From Bacteroidales bacterium (GTDB lineage Bacteria; Bacteroidota; Bacteroidia; Bacteroidales; UBA932): a DNA stretch of 41,862 bases. The notes beneath the pieces were generated by a model. That model ran no database searches. It was given only the letters and a program-made list of their open reading frames with translations, and was not told where the DNA came from. The stretch is from contig JAKSKK010000018.1 of the NCBI GenBank assembly GCA_024401745.1, positions 1 through 41,862 on the forward strand. Reading direction: 5' to 3'. Numbering within the stretch: position 1 is the stretch's first letter; every line of letters starts with the position of its first letter. This document shows, piece after piece, positions 1-7,738 of this stretch. The position numbers and the translations under genes are program-made.

Positions 1-102
1 AAAATATCTACGCACGTAACAAGTGAATGTCCAGATATCCCATCTGGGCCAAACCGGGCCATTTTTGAAAATGTAGGAAAGATGTAGGATACTTCGGATA
101 CT
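1..102. other. unassigned left edge of window
   Basis: No gene can be assigned here. Frame +1 is open from the window edge to a TAG at 85-87, giving 28 codons that match no family I recognise, so it could be the 3' end of a truncated gene or chance. A small inverted repeat (CCAGAT at 31-36, ATCTGG at 42-47) and a short direct repeat (ATGTAGGA at about 72-79 and 82-89) are present. The stretch lies just beyond the 3' end of a tRNA gene, a common integration site, but no attachment repeat or integrase is visible. Confidence 0.3.
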
Positions 103-135
103 AAAAATGCCCCTCACGTGTGTGAGAGGCATTTT
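103..135 (-). terminator. intrinsic terminator of tRNA-Asp
   Basis: A 14-bp stem with one mismatch (104-117 paired with 122-135) closes on a GTGT loop. Read on the minus strand it ends in a run of five T. It starts one base beyond the encoded CCA of the tRNA, so it is the tRNA transcript terminator. Confidence 0.85.
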
Positions 136-136
136 G

Positions 137-213
137 TGGCGGTGCGGAAGGGACTCGAACCCTCGACCTCCGGCGTGACAGGCCGGCATTCTAACCAGCT
201 GAACTACCGCACC
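137..213 (-). tRNA. tRNA-Asp (anticodon GTC)
   Basis: The minus strand folds into a complete cloverleaf. The seven-base acceptor stem GGTGCGG/CCGCACC closes perfectly, the D arm carries AGCTGGTTAGA, the five-pair anticodon stem CCGGC/GCCGG holds the loop CTGTCAC with anticodon GTC (plus-strand 177-179), and the T arm has the GGTTCGAGTC core. The discriminator base is G and the 3' CCA is encoded (137-139), giving 77 nt in all. It inserts aspartate at GAC and GAU codons. A promoter lies just upstream and a terminator directly downstream, so it is transcribed alone. Confidence 0.97.
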
Positions 214-240
214 AGGCTGGTTGCTTCCTGAAAGCGATTG

Positions 241-270
241 CAAAGATAGATACTTTTTTTGAATCTGCAA
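241..270 (-). promoter_or_regulatory. promoter of tRNA-Asp
   Basis: On the minus strand, TTG (270-268) is followed after 19 nt by TATCTTTG (248-241). This is a full match to the Bacteroidota housekeeping consensus TTG-N19-TAnnTTTG. The predicted transcript start is near 235, leaving about 20 nt before the mature tRNA 5' end at 213. Confidence 0.85.
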
Positions 271-285
271 GTGACCTGCTGAAAT

Positions 286-306
286 TTTTCTAAAAATTGT
301 AGAAAA
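286..306. repeat. 7-bp inverted repeat between divergent promoters
   Basis: TTTTCTA (286-292) and TAGAAAA (300-306) form a perfect inverted repeat around a 7-nt centre. It sits between the tRNA-Asp promoter and the exporter promoter. It could be an operator for the exporter operon, but it is AT-rich and short, so chance is possible. Confidence 0.35.
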
Positions 307-352
307 GATGAGCTTTGTCTTCTGCGCGTACGTGTGCGTGTGAAAAAAGTGC

Positions 353-360
353 TATCTTTG
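353..360 (+). promoter_or_regulatory. -7 box of the polysaccharide export operon
   Basis: TATCTTTG matches the Bacteroidota -7 consensus TAnnTTTG. No clear TTG is found at the -33 position. The predicted transcript start near 366 leaves a leader of about 24 nt before the ATG at 390, which supports that start over the longer upstream reading frame. Confidence 0.7.
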
Positions 361-389
361 TATGTTTAATGCATAATAGTGTTATATAT

Positions 390-2804
390 ATGAAGAGATT
401 TTTGATTATGTCCATTTCGCTGGCGCTGCTCTGCGGTTTCTCAGTAGAGGGACAGGCTCAGATGAAGGATGAGGAAGTCATTGCCTACATCAAGAGTGGC
501 ATGGCCTCAGGTAAGGGTGAGAAGCAGATTGGTGCTGAACTCCTTGCCAAAGGTGTGACTCAGGCTCAGGCAGAACGCATTCAGGCCAAGCTTGAAGCAG
601 GCGCCGGCACAACAGTAAGTGTTGCTGACCAGACCGTCAATCATGCAATGCGTGAGCGTAGGGCTGATGCTTCTGACTCAAAGATTGCAGGTGCTGCCGA
701 CGTGCTCACCGCTGAGGCCTCTGATGTCACAAGCTCATCAAGCGCGCGGATCTACGGGCATAACGTTTTCAATGGCAAGTCTCTTACGTTCGAGCCTAAC
801 GAGAACATGGCTACTCCGGAGAATTACAAGCTTGGACCTGGAGATCAGGTGATAATTGAACTCTGGGGCTACAATGAGGCAACATATAACCAGACCATAT
901 CTCCTGAGGGCCGCATCACAATCAGCCAGGTCGGTCCCATCTATTTAAGTGGACTTACTATCAAGGAGGCTCAGGCGAAGATCCGCAATGTCCTCAGGTC
1001 GAAGTACGCCAGCATAGACGGAGCTCAGACCGAGGTCAGTCTTACACTCGGCAACATACGTTCTATTCAGGTGAACATGATGGGCGAGGTCGCAGTTCCT
1101 GGCACATATCGCCTTTCTTCATTCTCAACCGTTTTCCATGCTCTCTATCGTGCCGGCGGCGTTACCAAGACTGGCTCGCTCCGTGGCATCAAGGTTATAC
1201 GTGGCGGAAAGGAATTCGCCACCGTTGATGTATATGGATATCTGTTCACCGGTAACTCAGAATCCGACATCCGCCTTGAGGAAGGTGATGTAGTGCTCAT
1301 TCCGCCTTACATCAAGATTGCGACTGTGACCGGTGGTGTCCGTCGTCCTATGAGCTACGAACTCACCGAGAATGAGACACTTGCAGACCTTATTGGCTAC
1401 GCAGGCGATTTCACCGGCGATGCATACAAGGATGACATCCGTCTTGTAAGGAATACTGGCAGCGAGCAGGAGATATTCACCGTGGCTAGTGACCGCATGA
1501 AGTCATGCATCATGGAAGATGGAGACGTTGTTACAATAGGCAGTAACCTTGATCGTTTTGCCAACAGGATTGAGATACGCGGTCACGTTTTCCGTCCCGG
1601 AATGTTCCAGCTCGGTTCTGACATCAGGACTGTGAATCAGCTGGTTGAGCGTGCCGGTGGTCTTACTGAGGATGCTTTCCTTGACCGTGCCATCATCATG
1701 CGCGAAATGGCTGACCTTTCTCTTGAGACAGTCTCATTCGACTTGGGTGCCGTGCTGAAGGGAACCAATGCCGACATCGCACTCAGGAAGAATGACGTTG
1801 TCGTCATCTCCGGTATACATGAGCTTAAATCCAGAGGTTCATTTACAATCAACGGCCTCGTTGCAAATCCCGGGGAATTCCCGTTCGCGGAGAATACGAC
1901 CATCGAAGACCTGATTCTTCAGGCAGGAGGCTTGCTTGATGGTGCATCCGCCGCACGCGTCGAGGTTGCCCGCAGGGACATTGACCCTATGAGTCTGACT
2001 CCTTCTGATACATTGGGAACCACTTATACTTTCTCTCTTGAAAATGGTCTTGCAATGGGCAGTGGCCGTGGATTCATTCTTCAGCCTTACGATGTTGTGT
2101 CAATCCGTCGCAGTCCTGGTTTCGTAACGCCTCAGCATGTCTCTGTCGAAGGTGAGGTCGCTTTTCCTGGCAGCTATGTGCTTCTTACCAAGGATGAGAG
2201 GATATCTGATGTTATAAAGCGCGCAGGCAATGTCACGAACCATGCTTATCTCAAAGGTGGACTTGTGGTAAGACGCACCACAGAAGAAGAACTTACATTG
2301 AACTCCGCCACGCGCAGAATGGTCAGACAAGGTGGTGGCCGTGATTCGGTGGATGTCAGCAAACTTAATTTCGCTGGGCAGTACACTCTTGGCATTGACC
2401 TGGCAAAGGCCGTTGCAGATCCTGGCTGTGCTGACGACATCATTCTCAAGGATGGAGACCGCATAATCGTTCCTGAATTCCTCAGCACAGTAAGGATTCA
2501 GGGAGATGTGATGTATCCGAACACTGTCCTCTACCAGCCGAACAAGGGCATGGCATATTATATCGATGCTGCCGGTGGCTATGGTTCGAGGGCAAAGCGC
2601 AGCAAGGTATATATCATCTACATGAACGGCAACGTATCAAAGGGAACCAAGATGAACGCCAAGATCGAGCCCGGCTGTGAGATAGTCGTTCCTACTAAGC
2701 GTGACAGGAGACAGATGTCGACTTCTGAAATCCTCTCTATGGGTACTTCCGGCGCTTCTCTGGCAACGATGGTTGCAACAATTGTTTCACTTCTTAGCAA
2801 GTAA
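390..2804 (+). CDS. Wza-type polysaccharide export protein with multiple SLBB domains
   Basis: This is an outer-membrane or periplasmic exporter component for capsular or exopolysaccharide. The frame is open from 315, but the ATG at 390 begins a clean signal peptide (MKRFLIMSISLALLCGF, cleavage near SVEGQAQ) and lies just downstream of a -7 box. The mature protein starts with a helical region (about 25-75), followed by a Poly_export domain beginning at the LGPGDQV motif (about 147). Six SLBB-like repeats follow, each with a G-x-V-x-x-P-G/N-type motif, near residues 228, 309, 394, 484, 583 and 701. A hydrophobic C-terminal segment follows ILSMG. At 804 aa it is about twice the length of E. coli Wza, as is usual for Bacteroidota multi-SLBB exporters. 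The wzz-like gene starts 5 nt downstream. The substrate is unknown. Confidence 0.93.
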   Translation: MKRFLIMSISLALLCGFSVEGQAQMKDEEVIAYIKSGMASGKGEKQIGAELLAKGVTQAQAERIQAKLEAGAGTTVSVADQTVNHAMRERRADASDSKIAGAADVLTAEASDVTSSSSARIYGHNVFNGKSLTFEPNENMATPENYKLGPGDQVIIELWGYNEATYNQTISPEGRITISQVGPIYLSGLTIKEAQAKIRNVLRSKYASIDGAQTEVSLTLGNIRSIQVNMMGEVAVPGTYRLSSFSTVFHALYRAGGVTKTGSLRGIKVIRGGKEFATVDVYGYLFTGNSESDIRLEEGDVVLIPPYIKIATVTGGVRRPMSYELTENETLADLIGYAGDFTGDAYKDDIRLVRNTGSEQEIFTVASDRMKSCIMEDGDVVTIGSNLDRFANRIEIRGHVFRPGMFQLGSDIRTVNQLVERAGGLTEDAFLDRAIIMREMADLSLETVSFDLGAVLKGTNADIALRKNDVVVISGIHELKSRGSFTINGLVANPGEFPFAENTTIEDLILQAGGLLDGASAARVEVARRDIDPMSLTPSDTLGTTYTFSLENGLAMGSGRGFILQPYDVVSIRRSPGFVTPQHVSVEGEVAFPGSYVLLTKDERISDVIKRAGNVTNHAYLKGGLVVRRTTEEELTLNSATRRMVRQGGGRDSVDVSKLNFAGQYTLGIDLAKAVADPGCADDIILKDGDRIIVPEFLSTVRIQGDVMYPNTVLYQPNKGMAYYIDAAGGYGSRAKRSKVYIIYMNGNVSKGTKMNAKIEPGCEIVVPTKRDRRQMSTSEILSMGTSGASLATMVATIVSLLSK

Positions 2805-2809
2805 TAGCC

Positions 2810-3943
2810 ATGGAAGAAAGATACGACGAATACTACGAGGAAGAGGAGTACAATGAGATAGACATAATGGCCCTGGTCAGGAAGCTTTTCTCCAATTGGA
2901 AGAAGTTGCTTGTCTGGGTCGGTATTGCAGCAGTCCTTGGACTCATCATAGGCTACAGCATTCCCAGAACTTATACGGCATCCGCAGAGCTTGCCCCCGA
3001 AATCGTACAGAAGTCAAGCAGCAGCATGAGCTCATTGGCCGCCCTGGCTGGCGTCAATCTGAACAACATGACTGTGACGGATGCCATGTATCCCGATCTT
3101 TATCCTGAGATAGTGAACTCGGTTCCTTTCAGGATCGAGCTCTTCAGCATGCCTGTTACCCTTGTCGAGAAGAAAGATACTGTGAAGACGGACATGTATG
3201 ACTACCTTCTCAACTACAATAAGTCGCCATGGTGGTCAAGCGTAATAGGTTTCCCGTTCAAGGTCCTTGGCTGGGTGAAGAACATCGGAAAGGAGAAGGA
3301 AGATGAAGTATCAGGCCATTCTGAGGTTGACCCTTATCACCTGACTTTGGAACAAGGCAAGATGGTGAAGGCTCTTGGCGAGAGCATTTCCATCGCAGTT
3401 GACAAGAAGACATACCTTATCTCAATAGCAACTACCGCCCAGAATCCTAAGGTTGCAGCAGACCTCTGCCAACTTGTGGTTGCCAACCTTCAGAAGTACG
3501 TCGTGAACTACCGTACCGAGAAGTCACGTCATGACCTTGCATACTACCAGCAGCTCAATGAGCAGGCACAGAAGGAATATTACGACGCCCAGCAGCGTTA
3601 TGCCAGGTATGTGGATGCCAATCAGGGCGTCGTCTTCCAGCGTGTGCTCATCGAGCGTGAGCGCCTTCAGAACGAGGCCAATCTGAAATATCAGGTCTAC
3701 AACACTACAGCCCAGCAGGTCAACAATGCCAAGGCCAAGGTGCAGATGGAGACTCCGGTGTGCGCTGTGATTCAGCCGCCTACCATTCCTTTGAAGCGCG
3801 CAGCACCTTCCAAGGCCAAGATTCTCGTAGCGTTCATGTTCCTTGGATTCTGCTTTGGCGCGGTCTGGTATCTCTGGGGCAAGGACCTTGTTGCCAAGCT
3901 CCGCGGCAAGGACGAAGAACCTGAAACTCCCACCGAAGCATAG
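2810..3943 (+). CDS. Wzz-type chain-length determinant / polysaccharide co-polymerase
   Basis: This inner-membrane protein is predicted to control polymer chain length and to contact the exporter encoded 5 nt upstream. It has the classic two-membrane-segment layout. An acidic, tyrosine-rich N-terminus (1-20) precedes TM1 (about 32-52), then comes a large periplasmic region with a predicted coiled coil (about 225-310), and TM2 (about 336-357) is followed by a short acidic tail. A proline-rich stretch (IQPPTIPLKRAAPSKAK) precedes TM2, as in Wzz/GumC families. There is no C-terminal tyrosine-kinase domain, so this is the kinase-less form. Its TAG stop shares one base with the GTG start of uvrA. 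The whole four-gene run is probably one transcript. Confidence 0.93.
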   Translation: MEERYDEYYEEEEYNEIDIMALVRKLFSNWKKLLVWVGIAAVLGLIIGYSIPRTYTASAELAPEIVQKSSSSMSSLAALAGVNLNNMTVTDAMYPDLYPEIVNSVPFRIELFSMPVTLVEKKDTVKTDMYDYLLNYNKSPWWSSVIGFPFKVLGWVKNIGKEKEDEVSGHSEVDPYHLTLEQGKMVKALGESISIAVDKKTYLISIATTAQNPKVAADLCQLVVANLQKYVVNYRTEKSRHDLAYYQQLNEQAQKEYYDAQQRYARYVDANQGVVFQRVLIERERLQNEANLKYQVYNTTAQQVNNAKAKVQMETPVCAVIQPPTIPLKRAAPSKAKILVAFMFLGFCFGAVWYLWGKDLVAKLRGKDEEPETPTEA

Positions 3944-6852
3944 TGCAGGAAACCATCCATATCAAAGGCTCCAGGGTCAACAATCTGAAGAATGTATCCC
4001 TGGATATCCCTCGGGGAAGGCTCGTTGTCATAACGGGCCTTTCAGGTAGTGGCAAGTCCTCCCTGGCCTTCGACACCCTGTTCGCCGAGGGGCAGCGCCG
4101 CTTTGCGGAGAGCCTCTCGTCCTACGCACGCCAGTTCCTTGGGCGCATGAGCAAGCCGGACGTCGATTCCATCGACGGCATTCCGCCCGCAATTGCCATA
4201 GAGCAGAAGGTGAGTACGAAGAACCCTCGTTCCACAGTCGCCACCACCACTGAGATATACGATTACCTGCGCCTGATATTCGCGAGGATAGGCAAGACCT
4301 ACAGTCCCGTTTCCGACAGGGAAGTCCATGCGGATTCGGTCCGTGACGTGCTGGACTACATTGACTCGCTCACCGGCGCCGCCCATTGTTTCATCCTGGC
4401 CGATCTAGGCTGGGCCGGCCGCGACGACAGGACCGAACTGCTCCTTTCACTCAAGGAAGATGGCTACAACCGCCTCTACGCCAATGGCCCCGTGAAGATT
4501 GACGACGTCCTTCAGATGCCGGAGTACCCTTCGGATGCCGAGCTTCTCATCGACCGCATAAGCCTTGGTGCAACGGCCGACGACCCTGAACAGCACCGTA
4601 CCCGAATGCTGTCATCCCTTGGCGATGCTTTCAGCCGGGGTAACGGCAGGATAGCCATTGTCTGCGGTGATGTGCGCCGGGAGTTCAGCAACCGTTTTGA
4701 GCTGGACGGCATCACTTTCCGCAAGCCCGACGACTTCCTGTTCAGCTTCAACAGCCCTCTTGGCGCATGCCCGACCTGTGGCGGCCTCGGCAAGATAATA
4801 GGCATCAGCGAGGACCTCGTTGTCCCCGACAAGACGAAGAGTATCTACGACGGCTGCATAGCCTGCTGGCGCGGCGAGAAGATGGGCTGGTTCAAGGACC
4901 ACCTCATCGAGCTCTCCGGCCTTTACGGCATAGACATATTCAAGCCCTGGTGCGAGCTTCCGCAGAAGACCCGCGACCTGATCTGGGATGGCATGCCGCC
5001 TATCGCTGCCACGAAGGACAGCGACCGAAGGGAGCCGGGGGGCGTTACGGGGGCAGAGCCCCCGTCAAAAGTCGACAACGGCGCAGCCGTTACGGGGGCA
5101 GAGCCCCCGTCAAACGATTCTGACGATTCGAAAAGAATCGTCGGCATAAAAGAATTCTTTGCCTGGGTCGAGACCCAGCGCTACAAGATACAGTACAAGT
5201 ACATGCTCAGCCGCTTCAGCGGCCGCGCCACATGCAGTGACTGCCACGGCAGTCGCCTTCGCAAGGAGGCCCTGTGGGTGCGCGTAGGGGGCAGGAACAT
5301 ACACGAGCTGCTCAGCATGAACGTCGAGCAGCTGATCGACTTCATGAAGAACCTCAGCCTGACTGAGGATGAGAGGAAGATAGTCGAGGAGCCTCTTGCC
5401 GAGGTGACCAGCCGCCTGCAGTACATAATGGACGTCGGTCTCGGCTACCTTACGCTCAACCGCACCTGCAACACGCTTTCAGGCGGCGAGAGCCAGCGCA
5501 TCAATCTCGTGACCGCCCTCGGCAGCTCGCTCGTTGGCTCTATGTATATTCTCGACGAGCCCAGTATCGGCCTGCATCCGCGTGATACTGAGCGCCTTAT
5601 CAGCGTCCTCAAGCGCCTGCGCGACCTGGGCAACACCGTGATCGTGGTGGAGCACGACGAGGAGATCATACGCGCGGCCGACCAGCTCATCGACATGGGT
5701 CCCAAGGCCGGAATATTCGGCGGAGAGGTCATCTACCAGGGCACGGCATACGGAGCCACCCAGGCAGACCTTGAGCGCTCCATGACGCTGCAGTACCTGT
5801 CGGGTGCAAGGCATCGCTACACCCGTGTGAAGCGCCCCTGGCAGTACAGCATAACGGTCGAAGGTGCGCATGAGCACAACCTAAAGGGCGTGGACGTGCA
5901 GTTCCCGCTTGGCGTCTTGACGGTTGTCACCGGCGTCAGCGGTTCGGGAAAGTCATCTCTGGTGGGGGACATACTCTATCCGGCCCTGCACCGGCAACTT
6001 AACGATTCGGGTGACCTGCCCGGAGTGTTCAAGTGCCTTTCCGGCAATCTCGACCGTATCCAGCGCGTGGAGTATGTTGACCAGAATCCCATAGGCCGCA
6101 GCACCCGCTCCAATGCGGTGACTTACCTCAAGGCCTACGACGACATACGCTCGCTGCTCTCACAGCAGCAATATGCGAAGATAAACGGCTTCGGGCCTAA
6201 CTACTTCAGCTTCAATGCCGATGGCGGCCGCTGCCCCGAATGTCAGGGCGAGGGCGTCGTGCGCATAGAGATGCAGTTCATGGCTGACGTGACCATGGTG
6301 TGCGAGGAGTGCGGTGGCAAGCGCTTCAAGCCGGAAGTGCTGGATGTCCGCTACCGCGGCAAGAACATCGACGACATTCTGCAGATGAGCGTCGACGAGG
6401 CGATCAAGTTCTTTGGAGAAGGAGCCGAGCCTGAAGCCAGGTCAGTAGTGCAGAAGCTTCTGCCCCTTCAGGACGTCGGCCTGGGCTACATAAAGCTCGG
6501 GCAGGGGAGCAGCACCCTTTCCGGAGGCGAGAGCCAGCGCATCAAGCTCGCATACTTCCTCAGCATCAGCCGATCCAGCCGCAAGGCCGAGAAGATACTG
6601 TTCATATTCGACGAGCCTACCACCGGCCTGCATTTCTACGATGTGGAGAAGCTGCTGAAGTCGTTCGACGCACTGCTTGACGCCGGGCACAGCCTTGTTG
6701 TGGTGGAGCACAACCCCGACGTAATACGCAGCGCGGACTGGATAATAGACCTTGGTCCCGATGCGGGTGACAAGGGAGGTGAGGTGGTTTTTGCCGGAAC
6801 TCCGGAGAATCTGATAGAACAAGGAAAGACCTGTACAGCAAAATATCTATAG
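3943..6852 (+). CDS. uvrA: excinuclease ABC subunit A (UvrA) with an in-frame palindromic insertion
   Basis: UvrA is the damage-recognition ATPase of nucleotide excision repair and acts with UvrB and UvrC. Visible features are Walker A 1 (GLSGSGKS, 32-39), the zinc-binding CPTC/CSDC pairs (276/279 and 431/434), the first ABC signature LSGGES (512-517), Walker A 2 (GVSGSGKS, 664-671), a second zinc module (C764, C767, C787, C790), a second LSGGES, and DEPTTGLH near the end. The start is GTG at 3943, overlapping the TAG of the wzz gene by one base; MQETIHIKG is the expected UvrA N-terminus. At 969 aa it is somewhat longer than E. coli UvrA (940). The excess is explained by residues about 363-400, where repeated VTGAEPPS peptides are encoded by palindromic DNA. 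The frame is intact, so the protein is probably functional. Co-transcription with envelope genes is unusual. Confidence 0.97.
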   Translation: MQETIHIKGSRVNNLKNVSLDIPRGRLVVITGLSGSGKSSLAFDTLFAEGQRRFAESLSSYARQFLGRMSKPDVDSIDGIPPAIAIEQKVSTKNPRSTVATTTEIYDYLRLIFARIGKTYSPVSDREVHADSVRDVLDYIDSLTGAAHCFILADLGWAGRDDRTELLLSLKEDGYNRLYANGPVKIDDVLQMPEYPSDAELLIDRISLGATADDPEQHRTRMLSSLGDAFSRGNGRIAIVCGDVRREFSNRFELDGITFRKPDDFLFSFNSPLGACPTCGGLGKIIGISEDLVVPDKTKSIYDGCIACWRGEKMGWFKDHLIELSGLYGIDIFKPWCELPQKTRDLIWDGMPPIAATKDSDRREPGGVTGAEPPSKVDNGAAVTGAEPPSNDSDDSKRIVGIKEFFAWVETQRYKIQYKYMLSRFSGRATCSDCHGSRLRKEALWVRVGGRNIHELLSMNVEQLIDFMKNLSLTEDERKIVEEPLAEVTSRLQYIMDVGLGYLTLNRTCNTLSGGESQRINLVTALGSSLVGSMYILDEPSIGLHPRDTERLISVLKRLRDLGNTVIVVEHDEEIIRAADQLIDMGPKAGIFGGEVIYQGTAYGATQADLERSMTLQYLSGARHRYTRVKRPWQYSITVEGAHEHNLKGVDVQFPLGVLTVVTGVSGSGKSSLVGDILYPALHRQLNDSGDLPGVFKCLSGNLDRIQRVEYVDQNPIGRSTRSNAVTYLKAYDDIRSLLSQQQYAKINGFGPNYFSFNADGGRCPECQGEGVVRIEMQFMADVTMVCEECGGKRFKPEVLDVRYRGKNIDDILQMSVDEAIKFFGEGAEPEARSVVQKLLPLQDVGLGYIKLGQGSSTLSGGESQRIKLAYFLSISRSSRKAEKILFIFDEPTTGLHFYDVEKLLKSFDALLDAGHSLVVVEHNPDVIRSADWIIDLGPDAGDKGGEVVFAGTPENLIEQGKTCTAKYL
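5030..5142. repeat. in-frame cluster of palindromes inside uvrA
   Basis: Four perfect stem-loops occur in about 100 bp. Two are ACGGGGGC-AGA-GCCCCCGT (5047-5065 and 5092-5110), one is AACGGC-GCA-GCCGTT (5077-5091), and one is GACGATTC-GAAAA-GAATCGTC (5122-5142). The first two lie in a 27-bp direct repeat (5043-5069 and 5088-5114) with a period of 45 bp, exactly 15 codons. The block encodes a low-complexity peptide rich in G, A, P, S and D where UvrA homologues have only a short linker before the conserved EFFAWVE region. It looks like a mobile palindromic element accommodated in a coding gene. No sequence like it is evident elsewhere in the window. Confidence 0.85.
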
Positions 6853-6853
6853 C

Positions 6854-7738
6854 ATGGATGTCGTCATCACATACGTCAATGGACTGGACCCCCTGTGGCA
6901 GAAGGACTACGAGAACGCTGTGGGAAAGAAGGTCCTTGCCAAGCGCTTCCGCGACTGGGGCACGCTGAAGTATCTCCTGCGTGGGATTGAGGTCAACATG
7001 CCCTTTGTCCGCAACGTGTATCTTGTGGTGGCGCGCGAGAGCCAGGTGCCCGAGTGGGTGGATCGCGGGAACCTGCATGTTGTCCTGCATGAAGACATCA
7101 TACCCGCAGAGTTCCTGCCTGTATTCAACAGCACCGCGATAGAGATGTTCCTGCATCGTATTCCTGGGCTCGACGAGCAGTTCGTCTATTTCAATGACGA
7201 CATGTTTCCCGTAATGCCATGCTCACCATCAGACTTCTACACGCAAGGTGGGAGGCTCACGATGGGCTTTTCCAGCCACCTGTTCGCCCGTAACATGTAC
7301 AGGATGCAAGTGAAGGGCTCTGACAGGCTGGCACGGAAATATGCCGGCAGGAAGCGCTGTGCGTTCTTCATCAGGCCGCAGCATATCTGCAGCCCCATGC
7401 TGAAGAGCGACTGTGAGGAGCTGAGCCGTCTGGCCGGGGCTGACATAGAGGCAAGCATCACCAGGCTGCGCGACCCCAGGAATCTCAATCAATACCTGTT
7501 TCTTGATTACAGTCTTTTCCGCGGTCATGCAGAGAACAGGAGAATCAGCAAGAAGCACATATCCATGGCTGTCTACACTCCGTCAAGGATTGCAGAGTTC
7601 CTCTGCCATCCGACCAGCAGGATGGTCTGCATAAACGATGTGAACATCAGTCCCGACATGGTGCAGGCTTACAGGGATGCCATCAAGACGGGATTCGAGA
7701 CTATCCTTGGTGCCAGGTCACGCTTTGAGCTGAACTAA
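6854..7738 (+). CDS. Stealth-family sugar-phosphate transferase
   Basis: Stealth proteins transfer hexose-1-phosphate units to build phosphodiester-linked capsule or cell-wall glycans. The conserved regions are visible in order: CR1 at the N-terminus (DVVITYVNGLDPLWQ), CR2 (RFRDWGTLKYLLRGIE, then HEDIIPAEFLPVFNS, IEMFLHRIPGL and FVYFNDDMF, about 31-122), a less conserved CR3 region, and a CR4-like end (MVCINDV, about 256-262). At 294 aa it is a compact member. The ATG lies 1 nt after the uvrA stop, so it closes the exporter-wzz-uvrA operon. Its stop overlaps the end of the convergent minus-strand gene by 4 bp. The acceptor and sugar cannot be predicted. Confidence 0.88.
   Translation: MDVVITYVNGLDPLWQKDYENAVGKKVLAKRFRDWGTLKYLLRGIEVNMPFVRNVYLVVARESQVPEWVDRGNLHVVLHEDIIPAEFLPVFNSTAIEMFLHRIPGLDEQFVYFNDDMFPVMPCSPSDFYTQGGRLTMGFSSHLFARNMYRMQVKGSDRLARKYAGRKRCAFFIRPQHICSPMLKSDCEELSRLAGADIEASITRLRDPRNLNQYLFLDYSLFRGHAENRRISKKHISMAVYTPSRIAEFLCHPTSRMVCINDVNISPDMVQAYRDAIKTGFETILGARSRFELN

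Noticed and set aside
5030-5142. CRISPR-like array
   Set aside because: There are only two repeat copies with an 18-bp spacer, inside an intact coding frame and with no cas genes.
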